Assembly: GCA_017694345.1 (NCBI GenBank)
Contig: JADIMY010000126.1
Location: 1 to 36,247 of the forward strand
Source: Candidatus Onthovivens merdipullorum
Lineage (GTDB): Bacteria; Bacillota_I; Bacilli_A; RFN20; CAG-826
Direction: 5' to 3'
DNA length: 36,247 nt
Part shown: positions 9,274-17,106 of the stretch, piece by piece
Numbering within the stretch: position 1 is the stretch's first letter
Layout: each line of letters starts with the position of its first letter
Program-made: the position numbers and the translations under genes
Notes under the pieces: generated by a model
Databases searched by the model: none
What the model saw: only the letters and a program-made list of their open reading frames with translations
Told to the model about the DNA's origin: nothing

Positions 9274-10134
9274 TTATCCCTTAACAGCTCCACCAGTTAC
9301 GCCTTCAACATAATATCTTTGTAACCAGAAGAATAAAATCATAATTGGAATGGATGTTACAACTCCGCCTGCACAGAATCTTGAAAAATACTTCGAAACT
9401 TCTCCTACTTGTGCTAAATTTTGTAAACCAACAGCCACATTCATCAAGTCATTATTTCCTTGAGCGATATAGCTTGCCATCATAAAGTCACCCCAAGGAC
9501 CAGTAAAAGCCATTAATACTGTATAAACGACAATAGGTTTACTAAGAGGTAATATAATTTTAAAGAAAATTGTATTTTTATTAGCTCCGTCAATCATCGC
9601 AGCTTCATCAAGCGACTTAGGAACCGTATCAAAAAATCCTTTTGCGATATAATAGCTCATTGCGGAACTTGCACAATAAATAACGACTAAACCAAAAATT
9701 GAGTTATTAAGACCTATTAAATCAAGTAAAAAGTAATTAATAATCATTGTTAAAAAGCTTGGAAACATTCCAATAATTAAAAATGCTTTCATAATAAATC
9801 TTCTCGATTTAAATCTTAGTCTTGAAAAAGCATATGATGTCGCTAATGTGATTAAAGTTTGAATAATACAAGTTACTCCAGCAACTATAAAAGTATTAAG
9901 CCACCATTTCCAAAATGGTTTTGCCGGATCTGTAAAAAGTAAAACATAATTATTAAAAGTCCATTCATCAGGGAAAAAGACTGAATAATTCATCGTATCA
10001 ACTGAAAACGATTGAGCGAGAAGATAAATAAATGGAATTAACCAAAAAATAGAAATTATAATTAAAATAACATAGCTTAAAGTTAATCTGATATTTTTTC
10101 TTGCTCTCATTGAAGAAGTAATTGCCTTTTTCAT
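9274..10134 (-). CDS. malG: maltodextrin ABC permease MalG-type
   Basis: MetI-like permease with EAA loop (DEAAMIDGANKNTIFFKIILPLSKP); C-terminus VEGVTGGAVKG; overlaps the malF stop. Confidence 0.93.
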   Translation of the reverse strand: MKKAITSSMRARKNIRLTLSYVILIIISIFWLIPFIYLLAQSFSVDTMNYSVFFPDEWTFNNYVLLFTDPAKPFWKWWLNTFIVAGVTCIIQTLITLATSYAFSRLRFKSRRFIMKAFLIIGMFPSFLTMIINYFLLDLIGLNNSIFGLVVIYCASSAMSYYIAKGFFDTVPKSLDEAAMIDGANKNTIFFKIILPLSKPIVVYTVLMAFTGPWGDFMMASYIAQGNNDLMNVAVGLQNLAQVGEVSKYFSRFCAGGVVTSIPIMILFFWLQRYYVEGVTGGAVKG

Positions 10135-11663
10135 TATTGAAATTCCTCCTCATTCTTAACACTATTACTTTTTGAATAGAAAATAAGAGAAATAAAAGCA
10201 ACAACACAGAAAACAATAATACCAATAACACTACTCATCGCATAGTCTTTAGATGAATTAGTCATTGTTAACTTATATAACCAAGTAATAAGTAAATCTG
10301 TTTGTCCTGCTCCTGCAGCATAAGATGAAGTTAATGGACCGCCTTGTGTCAATAAATAGATAACATTGAAATTATTGATATTACCTACGAATTGTTGAAT
10401 TAAATATGGTGTAGTTACAAAAAGCATATAAGGTAATGTTATTTTCATATACATCTTAAATGGACTTGCACCATCTATTTTTGCTGATTCATATAAGTCT
10501 TCTGGAATATTCATAAGTATACCAGTACAAATTAGCATCGTATAAGGAATACCAACCCACATATTAACCACAATAACTGTAACTCTAGTAATCCAAGGGT
10601 TAATTAAAAAATGAATAGGTTGATTAATTATTCCCCATTGTAATAATAAGTTATTAATGATTCCATTATCTTGAATCATCTTATTTATAAGTAACAAACT
10701 AATAAATTGAGGTACAGCTACTGTTGTAATTAAAATTGTTCTCCATACTTTTTTAAGCTTAATTGCTTTTTGATTAATTAATAAAGCTACAATCATTCCT
10801 AGGAAGTAATTAGTAAATGTTGCAAAAAATGCCCAAATTAAGGTCCATAAAAGTATTTTTAACATTGTAGGTAAAAAAGTTTCATACCCAGCACCTAAGC
10901 CAGCCATATTTGCAAAGTTTTGCCAGCCAACCCAATTAAATACAATTTTTGAACCATTATATTCGCTAGAATAATTTGTAAAGGCAATTAAGATCATAAA
11001 AACTAATGGCAAAACAGTGAAAATTAAAACACCTGCTAAAGGAATGGTCAATAAAGTCTTGTCATAGTTTCTTCCAGTAAATGTTCTTACAATATCTAAA
11101 TCTGTTTCTTTTTTTACAACTTGACTATAATCTTGTAAAAGTTTAGCTTTTTTTACCGACGAATACCAAACATAAACCATACAAATTATAAAAAATATTG
11201 TTATTAAAGAATAAAGTATAATAAATCTACTATCGTTCGATCTATCACAAATTGAATATTCAAAGCCACTTGAGGTTGTATGAATTTCACATGCATTACC
11301 AAATTCATCTAAAGGTGTAGCTAGCGTTCCGAATTTAGAAATCCATGGCACACCAACAAGAACCATATAAACGATAAAAACAAGTTCAAAAATAAAATTT
11401 ATAATACCAAGAACAATTTGTTTATTAAACATTTGTCCAAATCCACAAAATAAGAAAGATAATCGTGTTTTCCAATCTCCATTAATAAAAGCATCCCATA
11501 TAGTCAAAAAAGGTGAAGCTATTTTTTTACCAAGAAGTCTTAATTTTAATGGTAAAATTCTAAAAAATGATGAAATTTTAGAAGGGATTCTACTAAAAAA
11601 TAATCCGATTTTCAAAAAAAATCTTTCATATTTTGGTTTAGACATTAATTCTAATTCTGTCAT
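10134..11663 (-). CDS. malF: maltodextrin ABC permease MalF-type with extended N-terminus
   Basis: MetI-like permease with EAA loop (YESAKIDGASPFKMYMKITLPYM); 509 aa with extra N-terminal transmembrane helices. Confidence 0.92.
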   Translation of the reverse strand: MTELELMSKPKYERFFLKIGLFFSRIPSKISSFFRILPLKLRLLGKKIASPFLTIWDAFINGDWKTRLSFLFCGFGQMFNKQIVLGIINFIFELVFIVYMVLVGVPWISKFGTLATPLDEFGNACEIHTTSSGFEYSICDRSNDSRFIILYSLITIFFIICMVYVWYSSVKKAKLLQDYSQVVKKETDLDIVRTFTGRNYDKTLLTIPLAGVLIFTVLPLVFMILIAFTNYSSEYNGSKIVFNWVGWQNFANMAGLGAGYETFLPTMLKILLWTLIWAFFATFTNYFLGMIVALLINQKAIKLKKVWRTILITTVAVPQFISLLLINKMIQDNGIINNLLLQWGIINQPIHFLINPWITRVTVIVVNMWVGIPYTMLICTGILMNIPEDLYESAKIDGASPFKMYMKITLPYMLFVTTPYLIQQFVGNINNFNVIYLLTQGGPLTSSYAAGAGQTDLLITWLYKLTMTNSSKDYAMSSVIGIIVFCVVAFISLIFYSKSNSVKNEEEFQ

Positions 11664-11683
11664 AAATCTCTCCGTTTATAGTT

Positions 11684-11710
11684 TATGAGGGACAATTAAT
11701 GTCCCTCATA
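11684..11710 (-). promoter_or_regulatory. malE-malF intercistronic stem-loop
   Basis: Perfect 11-bp inverted repeat TATGAGGGACA-ATTAA-TGTCCCTCATA between malE stop and malF start. No U-tract follows on the minus strand. Confidence 0.75.
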
Positions 11711-11718
11711 GAATTTAA

Positions 11719-13005
11719 TTATCTTGAAGTTTGAATTGCGTTATTTGCGATAGTTAATTTTTCAAGTAAATTTGCTTCTGTTGTTTTACCGGCTTTAATA
11801 TCGGTACCTAATGTTGTGAAAGCATCCCACAATTTTCCAGGAACATTAGTTTGTAGAACCATTGTGTTAGTAGCTTCTTGATTAGCGACAGCGACTTGTG
11901 CTAAATCATTTTTGAAAGCATCACTATCTCTAAATTCAATATTAGTACCGCCTGTTCCATAAAGTTCATGTCTTCTTGATTGAGCTTCAGCACTAGTAGC
12001 AAATTGACAGAAGGCATTACATAATTCAGTTTTTGTAATATCATTACCAATAGCAGCAGAGTTAACTCCCATGAGTTTAGCACCTAAGAAAGAGCCTAAT
12101 GTTTGAGTTTCCCCATCAATAGTTATAGTAGGTAATTTAGCAACAGCATAATCATCACCTAACTCAGCAGTTATTTTGTTAATATTCCAGGTTCCAGTTA
12201 CACTAGCAACAACATGTTCGTTACCTGATGAAGTAGGAATAACATCACCACCATCAAGGACATAAGGATTAGTTCCAATCTCAATAAAGGCCTTACCGGC
12301 TTTAACACCTTTTACTGGATCATTAAAATCAGCGGTAACATTAGTTAAGGCTCCAGTCGTTTGATTATATTCAACTTGATATCTTGATCCGAAAGTAAAC
12401 ATAATTCCTGCACCATAAAATGCTGTTGAATAAGGATATGCAATTTGATAAGTAGCCTCTTCTTCACTACTATCGGAAAGTGTTTTAAGTTTAGCAGTTA
12501 AATTTTCCCATGTAGAAACATCTTCTTCAGTTAAAACTGATTTGTCATAGAATAAAACATATGTATTATCTTGTGCATAAGGATAACCATAATATTTTCC
12601 TGCAAAATCAGCAAAAGCTACACCTGTTTCGGTATTATTCTCAGAAATCCATTTACCTGTTTCGCTGTCTTTATCGATGCCTTGAAGCATATTAAGTTTA
12701 AAAAGATTAGCAAGTTTATCACTAGCAAAATGGAATATTTCTGGACCAGCAGCTGGATCTGGAACTTGTGCTTCTACTTGGTCCTCTCCCATATCTCTAA
12801 AAACCCAATTGTAGTTATTAGCTTCTTCGTTTTGTTTTTTAAAATCAGAAATTAATTCTTCAATTAAAGTTTGCTGAGCACCTGGACCGGCAACAACTAT
12901 AGTATTAGGGTCATCCCCATTTCCATCATGATTACAGCTAGTTAAGCCACCAATACCAAGGAGTATTGCTGCGCTCACTGTTAATAATTTAAAATTCTTT
13001 TTCAT
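11719..13005 (-). CDS. malE: maltodextrin-binding lipoprotein
   Basis: Lipobox GGLTSC; family 1 solute-binding protein fold; next to malF/malG; RBS AGGAGGTC. Confidence 0.92.
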   Translation of the reverse strand: MKKNFKLLTVSAAILLGIGGLTSCNHDGNGDDPNTIVVAGPGAQQTLIEELISDFKKQNEEANNYNWVFRDMGEDQVEAQVPDPAAGPEIFHFASDKLANLFKLNMLQGIDKDSETGKWISENNTETGVAFADFAGKYYGYPYAQDNTYVLFYDKSVLTEEDVSTWENLTAKLKTLSDSSEEEATYQIAYPYSTAFYGAGIMFTFGSRYQVEYNQTTGALTNVTADFNDPVKGVKAGKAFIEIGTNPYVLDGGDVIPTSSGNEHVVASVTGTWNINKITAELGDDYAVAKLPTITIDGETQTLGSFLGAKLMGVNSAAIGNDITKTELCNAFCQFATSAEAQSRRHELYGTGGTNIEFRDSDAFKNDLAQVAVANQEATNTMVLQTNVPGKLWDAFTTLGTDIKAGKTTEANLLEKLTIANNAIQTSR

Positions 13006-13043
13006 TTATTTTGACCTCCTATGAATAGAATTTATATTTAATA

Positions 13044-13069
13044 TAATTAAGTCAAGACGACTTTAATTA
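13044..13069 (-). promoter_or_regulatory. malQ-malE intercistronic stem-loop (imperfect)
   Basis: TAATTAAGTC / GACT(T)TAATTA, 10 bp with one bulge and 5-nt loop, in the 68-bp malQ-malE gap. A TTGACT -35-like element also lies here on the minus strand. Confidence 0.45.
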
Positions 13070-13073
13070 ACGA

Positions 13074-14570
13074 TTAAAAAGTATCCATTTTCTTGAAAAA
13101 GTCTCTAATTCTTGATTCTTTTTTAAGAAAATCAGATTTATTTACTTTCCAGCTCCAATTTAAAGTTGATAAAGTACTAGGAAAATTCATCCTTCCTTCT
13201 TTACCAATGCAAAGTAAATCTTGCATTGGTATGATTGAAGCTTTCGATTTACTTCTTATATTTAATTCGATTAGTTTATAAACTAAATCTTCATTAGTAA
13301 TTTCTTTATTAAAAGGTATATTAAAATATTCAAATTCTTCTTTAACTACTTCTAAAGCAACCTTTCTTTTTTCATTAGTTAAATTATTTAAATACTGTAA
13401 AGTAGTTTCACTATCATGAGTTGAAGTGTAACTAAAATATTTTTCGGTATAGTTTCTTGGTCTCCACTCATTATCTAAATGTAAATCTTCTAACCCTTGG
13501 ATTAAAATTTTCATTCCAGGATAATTAGTTTCTTTCATTAGTTTTCTAAAATCATCATCGATATAACCTAAATCTTCAGCAACTATTGGTAAATTAAGTT
13601 TGTCTTTAAATAAATCAAATCCTGGTCCTTTTACCCATTTACCATTTTTAGCAGTTTTATCTTTATAAGGAATTGAGTAATAAGCACTAAATCCTCTAAA
13701 ATGATCAATTCTAACTAAATCATAGAGTTTTAAAGCGTTATAAATACGGTCATTCCACCATTTATAATTCGTAGATTTCAAATAATCCCGGTTATATAAA
13801 GGATTACCCCAAAGTTGTCCATCAACACTAAAACAATCTGGAGGACAGCCTGCTACACTAGTTGGTTTATGGTGTTCATCAAATTGAAACATCTTAGGGT
13901 ATTTATAACACTCTACGCTATCATAAGATAGATAGATTGGAATATCTCCCATTATTTTTATATTTTTACTATTAGCGTATTTTTTTAAATCAAAAAATTC
14001 GCTCAAAAACTCGTATTGAGTCCAAGCGTAAAACTCAAATAAACCTTTATGTTTTTCTTTTACTTGTGCTTCAAGTTCTTCAGAGTAAGAATTTAATTGC
14101 TCCTCCCACAAATCCCACGACTTAAAGTTATTTAATTCTTTCATAGTCATGAATAAAGCAAAGTCAGAAGCATTTTTATCTTCTTTTAAAAAATTTTTAA
14201 ATTCATCAGTATATTTAAAGTTACTAAAAGCTTTTTTAAGTACTTTTATTCTATTATTAAATAGTAATTCATAGTTAACTCGATCTTCATTTTGACCAAA
14301 GTCAATATGACTATAGTCTTCTTTAGTTAGTAAACCCTTACTAACTAAAGTATCTAAATCGATGAAATAATAGTTATAACCATAGTTAGATGGACTTTGA
14401 TAAGGTGAATCACCAAAACTAGTAAGATTAAGTGGTAATATTTGCCAAATAGATAAATTCAAACTAGCTAAAAAGTCAACAAAATCATAGGCACTTTTAC
14501 CAAATGTGCCTATTCCTGTTTCACTAGGTAGACTAGAAATATGTAGCAAAATACCAACATCTTTTTTCAT
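13074..14570 (-). CDS. malQ: 4-alpha-glucanotransferase (GH77, amylomaltase)
   Basis: MKKDVGILLHISSLPSETGIGTFG, NYGYNYYFID, GDIPIYLSYDS, VRIDHFRGF, PIVAEDLGYID, TSTHDSETT. Confidence 0.96.
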   Translation of the reverse strand: MKKDVGILLHISSLPSETGIGTFGKSAYDFVDFLASLNLSIWQILPLNLTSFGDSPYQSPSNYGYNYYFIDLDTLVSKGLLTKEDYSHIDFGQNEDRVNYELLFNNRIKVLKKAFSNFKYTDEFKNFLKEDKNASDFALFMTMKELNNFKSWDLWEEQLNSYSEELEAQVKEKHKGLFEFYAWTQYEFLSEFFDLKKYANSKNIKIMGDIPIYLSYDSVECYKYPKMFQFDEHHKPTSVAGCPPDCFSVDGQLWGNPLYNRDYLKSTNYKWWNDRIYNALKLYDLVRIDHFRGFSAYYSIPYKDKTAKNGKWVKGPGFDLFKDKLNLPIVAEDLGYIDDDFRKLMKETNYPGMKILIQGLEDLHLDNEWRPRNYTEKYFSYTSTHDSETTLQYLNNLTNEKRKVALEVVKEEFEYFNIPFNKEITNEDLVYKLIELNIRSKSKASIIPMQDLLCIGKEGRMNFPSTLSTLNWSWKVNKSDFLKKESRIRDFFKKMDTF

Positions 14571-14591
14571 ATCATAAACCCTTTCTTACTT

Positions 14592-14605
14592 TGTAAGCGC
14601 TTACA
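14592..14605. promoter_or_regulatory. LacI-family / CcpA cre-like operator
   Basis: Perfect palindrome TGTAAGCGCTTACA, matching the LacI-family/cre pattern with central CG; 22 bp upstream of the malQ start codon. Confidence 0.8.
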
Positions 14606-14633
14606 TTATTTATCATGGATTTATTTTTGTCAA
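14605..14633 (-). promoter_or_regulatory. promoter of the malQ/malEFG locus
   Basis: Minus strand TTGACA (14628-14633), 17-nt spacer, AATAAT (14605-14610), immediately upstream of the palindromic operator. Confidence 0.7.
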
Positions 14634-14773
14634 TAGATATAAAATAAGAAAAATATAGATTACATCGATATTTATATAATACTAATGAAAATTTAATGAA
14701 AATTAATTACTAATTTTACAAAAAATATTATTTATATCGATTTCATCGTCTTTTTTTGGTTTTTGATTAACAC

Positions 14774-14881
14774 ATTTAAAATCATTGATTATGACCTCAT
14801 TTAAATAAATAAAATGTAAAATTAATTTTAGTATTTTCATTAAATCATTAAATACCTTCGATTTAATCAATGATTTTAAAT
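14774..14881. repeat. 18-bp inverted repeat bounding a 108-bp intergenic element
   Basis: ATTTAAAATCATTGATTA at 14774-14791 is the exact reverse complement of TAATCAATGATTTTAAAT at 14864-14881. Confidence 0.7.
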
Positions 14882-15048
14882 AATTTCTCTTAGTAAAAAT
14901 AAAAAATTTACAATTTTCTTTGTTTTATCTTTACTTTTTACTATTCATCTAAATCTCACTTTATGATTCTTACTAATAGTTCCTAAATTTCTACTTTTAC
15001 ATTCTTATACCAATAAAAACTCGTTATCTTAAATTAAAACCCTCTAAA

Positions 15049-15077
15049 TCTTAACTATTTTTTATATTTAGTTAAGA
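15049..15077. repeat. short inverted repeat
   Basis: TCTTAACTA-(11 nt)-TAGTTAAGA, perfect 9-bp arms in the non-coding gap. Confidence 0.5.
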
Positions 15078-15153
15078 ACTTAAATTTTAACTAAATAGTC
15101 AATTTAAAACAAAATTTACTTTACTAATATTTGTTGTGACTATACTAATTGTT

Positions 15154-15204
15154 AATCACGGATATAAAATGTACAAAATTAATCCGTGATTGACATTTAT
15201 ATCC
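15154..15204 (-). promoter_or_regulatory. overlapping, mutually exclusive inverted repeats (structured RNA candidate)
   Basis: AATCACGGAT (15154-15163) is the exact inverse of ATCCGTGATT (15182-15191). The overlapping GGATATAAA (15160-15168) is the exact inverse of TTTATATCC (15196-15204). Both pairings cannot form at once. Confidence 0.4.
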
Positions 15205-15212
15205 TTAAAATA

Positions 15213-15241
15213 AAATAGATACACATTTTGTGCATCTATTT
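15213..15241 (-). terminator. intrinsic terminator of set 2
   Basis: Minus-strand RNA AAAUAGAUGCACA-AAA-UGUGUAUCUAUUU (13 bp including one G-U) followed by UAUUUU; 45 bp downstream of the 15286 stop. Confidence 0.6.
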
Positions 15242-15285
15242 CTTTAAAAAGGAGGTGTATATTTAATATAAATTGAACTTAAATT

Positions 15286-17055
15286 TTAAGCTCCTACTGT
15301 TGGATTATTTGGATCTGCAAAGCTAACTGTGAACTGGTTTTGTATATTCCACCATTTATTAAATTTAGGAGAATAATATTCAGTATAAATTTCTTTCTTT
15401 TCTTCGTTAACTCTATATAAACAAATCATATCTAATCCAATACCACTTCTACTACCAAATTCATCAGTATATTGAGAAGCTTGAACATCGATTAAAAAGT
15501 TGTTTATTTTGTTACCCTTATCACCTTCATTTGCCATATAGACAATATCATCACTATTAATATGACCACTCACTGTCATAAACATATTATTATTCTTTTT
15601 GACTAAGCCGTTATATAGTTCAATACCACTGGTTGCTCCAGCACTACTAGCAAAACCATAATTTGTTGGATCAGCTCTATCATCACCATCAGTAATTAAT
15701 CCATTAGCATCTAAATAATCATGTGTAAGCATAATTACTCGATAGTCACTATATTGTTGACATAAGTCATTTGCCCATCTAATAACACTTTGTCTAGGAC
15801 CAAATTCTAGATTTAAAACTAAATATTTACTTCCTTCAGGTAAAGCATTAACTCCACAAGAGGTAGCTAAAGTAGTATTATCGTATAAATAATAGGTATT
15901 TGACATACTACCTTCTTCAAACGCTCCTCCAAACCAAGGGGTATTACCCCACTTACTTATTGGGAAATATTTATTATAGTTCTCACTTTCTCTACCATCG
16001 TTTCCACTTGAGTTATTATCGTAATCGTGATTACCTTGAACAAAAGAAATTGGAATATTAGTGTCATAAAGAATCTGCATAGCATCAGCACTTGTTTGAT
16101 AATATTTAATAGTTCCACCTACATCACTTAAATCACCAGTTTGTAAACAAAATGCTATTTTTTGACTTACAGCATTATTTGAAATCCAGTTAAATAAGTT
16201 ATAAACATCATTAGTCTTATAACGAGTTATAGTTTGAATATCAGGAATACCAACTATAGTGTAGTCATAATCATTAGTTTGTGTATAATCGACATACTTT
16301 TCAAATGTCCCTAGTACTGCATCATTTCCATTACCGCTTGATTCTTTTACAACTTCTTCTCGCCAATTATTACCTAAATAATAATTACCAAGTAAGGTTC
16401 CATTATTTGTATCGGTTATCTCTTTAGTTTGCATATCGAGTTTAATTCGATCTTCACTAATTGTTCCATTATAACAAGTGACTTGCCTAATATATCCGTC
16501 AAATGGAGTCTTTTGATTCATCCATTGTGAATAATCAACGCCAATTCTGAAAGCCATAGCATCTAAAGAATAATTATCATCAGCTCTTACATAATCTCCA
16601 TTATCTTCAATAAATTCTCCATTAATATAAAGTGCAAATTTGCTATTTTTTGAATTAGAAGGGTCTATTTGTCTAATAACTGCAATGTGATGCCATTTTC
16701 CATCATCTAATCGTCTAGTAGGGAATGTATAAGTATACTGTTTAAAATTCCAAGAAATACAAACTCTACCTAAAGCATCTAAACTATAAACAGTAGCTCC
16801 TGGCATACCCCTATTATCGTTATAATAATTACCAAAAATTGTACCACCAATACTATCTTGAGGTGCTAATATCCAAGCTTCAAAAGAATCAAGTGATTTA
16901 TCAAATTTTTCTTCTAAAGTATATACATAATTTTCGCTTATAGTTCTAATAGGTCTATCATCTGGAAAGCATGTTATATCCTCTGTGGAGCAGCTAACTG
17001 CTCCAAGAGAAACAATACCAAGCATTGCAAATAAAACACATTTTAATTTAGACAT
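15286..17055 (-). CDS. LamG-domain calcineurin-like metallophosphoesterase lipoprotein
   Basis: Lipobox GAVSC; LamG-like region (GKWHHIAVIRQ...KFALYINGEFI); phosphoesterase motifs PDIQ, QTGDLSD, VQGNHDY, LTHDY, SGHINSDD. Confidence 0.87.
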   Translation of the reverse strand: MSKLKCVLFAMLGIVSLGAVSCSTEDITCFPDDRPIRTISENYVYTLEEKFDKSLDSFEAWILAPQDSIGGTIFGNYYNDNRGMPGATVYSLDALGRVCISWNFKQYTYTFPTRRLDDGKWHHIAVIRQIDPSNSKNSKFALYINGEFIEDNGDYVRADDNYSLDAMAFRIGVDYSQWMNQKTPFDGYIRQVTCYNGTISEDRIKLDMQTKEITDTNNGTLLGNYYLGNNWREEVVKESSGNGNDAVLGTFEKYVDYTQTNDYDYTIVGIPDIQTITRYKTNDVYNLFNWISNNAVSQKIAFCLQTGDLSDVGGTIKYYQTSADAMQILYDTNIPISFVQGNHDYDNNSSGNDGRESENYNKYFPISKWGNTPWFGGAFEEGSMSNTYYLYDNTTLATSCGVNALPEGSKYLVLNLEFGPRQSVIRWANDLCQQYSDYRVIMLTHDYLDANGLITDGDDRADPTNYGFASSAGATSGIELYNGLVKKNNNMFMTVSGHINSDDIVYMANEGDKGNKINNFLIDVQASQYTDEFGSRSGIGLDMICLYRVNEEKKEIYTEYYSPKFNKWWNIQNQFTVSFADPNNPTVGA

Positions 17056-17106
17056 AATAGTTGCCTCCTAATTTAAATTTTTGAAAAATAGTTAAGTTTT
17101 GCAGGC

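Noticed and set aside
15247-15260. AAAAGGAGGTGTAT on the plus strand (strong SD-like; anti-SD-like ACCTCC on minus)
   Set aside because: No plus-strand ATG-initiated ORF follows at usable spacing; most likely chance sequence in the 3' UTR.
14571-15285. CRISPR array, tRNA or rRNA in the inter-operon gap
   Set aside because: No regularly spaced direct repeats and no recognizable tRNA or rRNA sequence; only inverted repeats were found.
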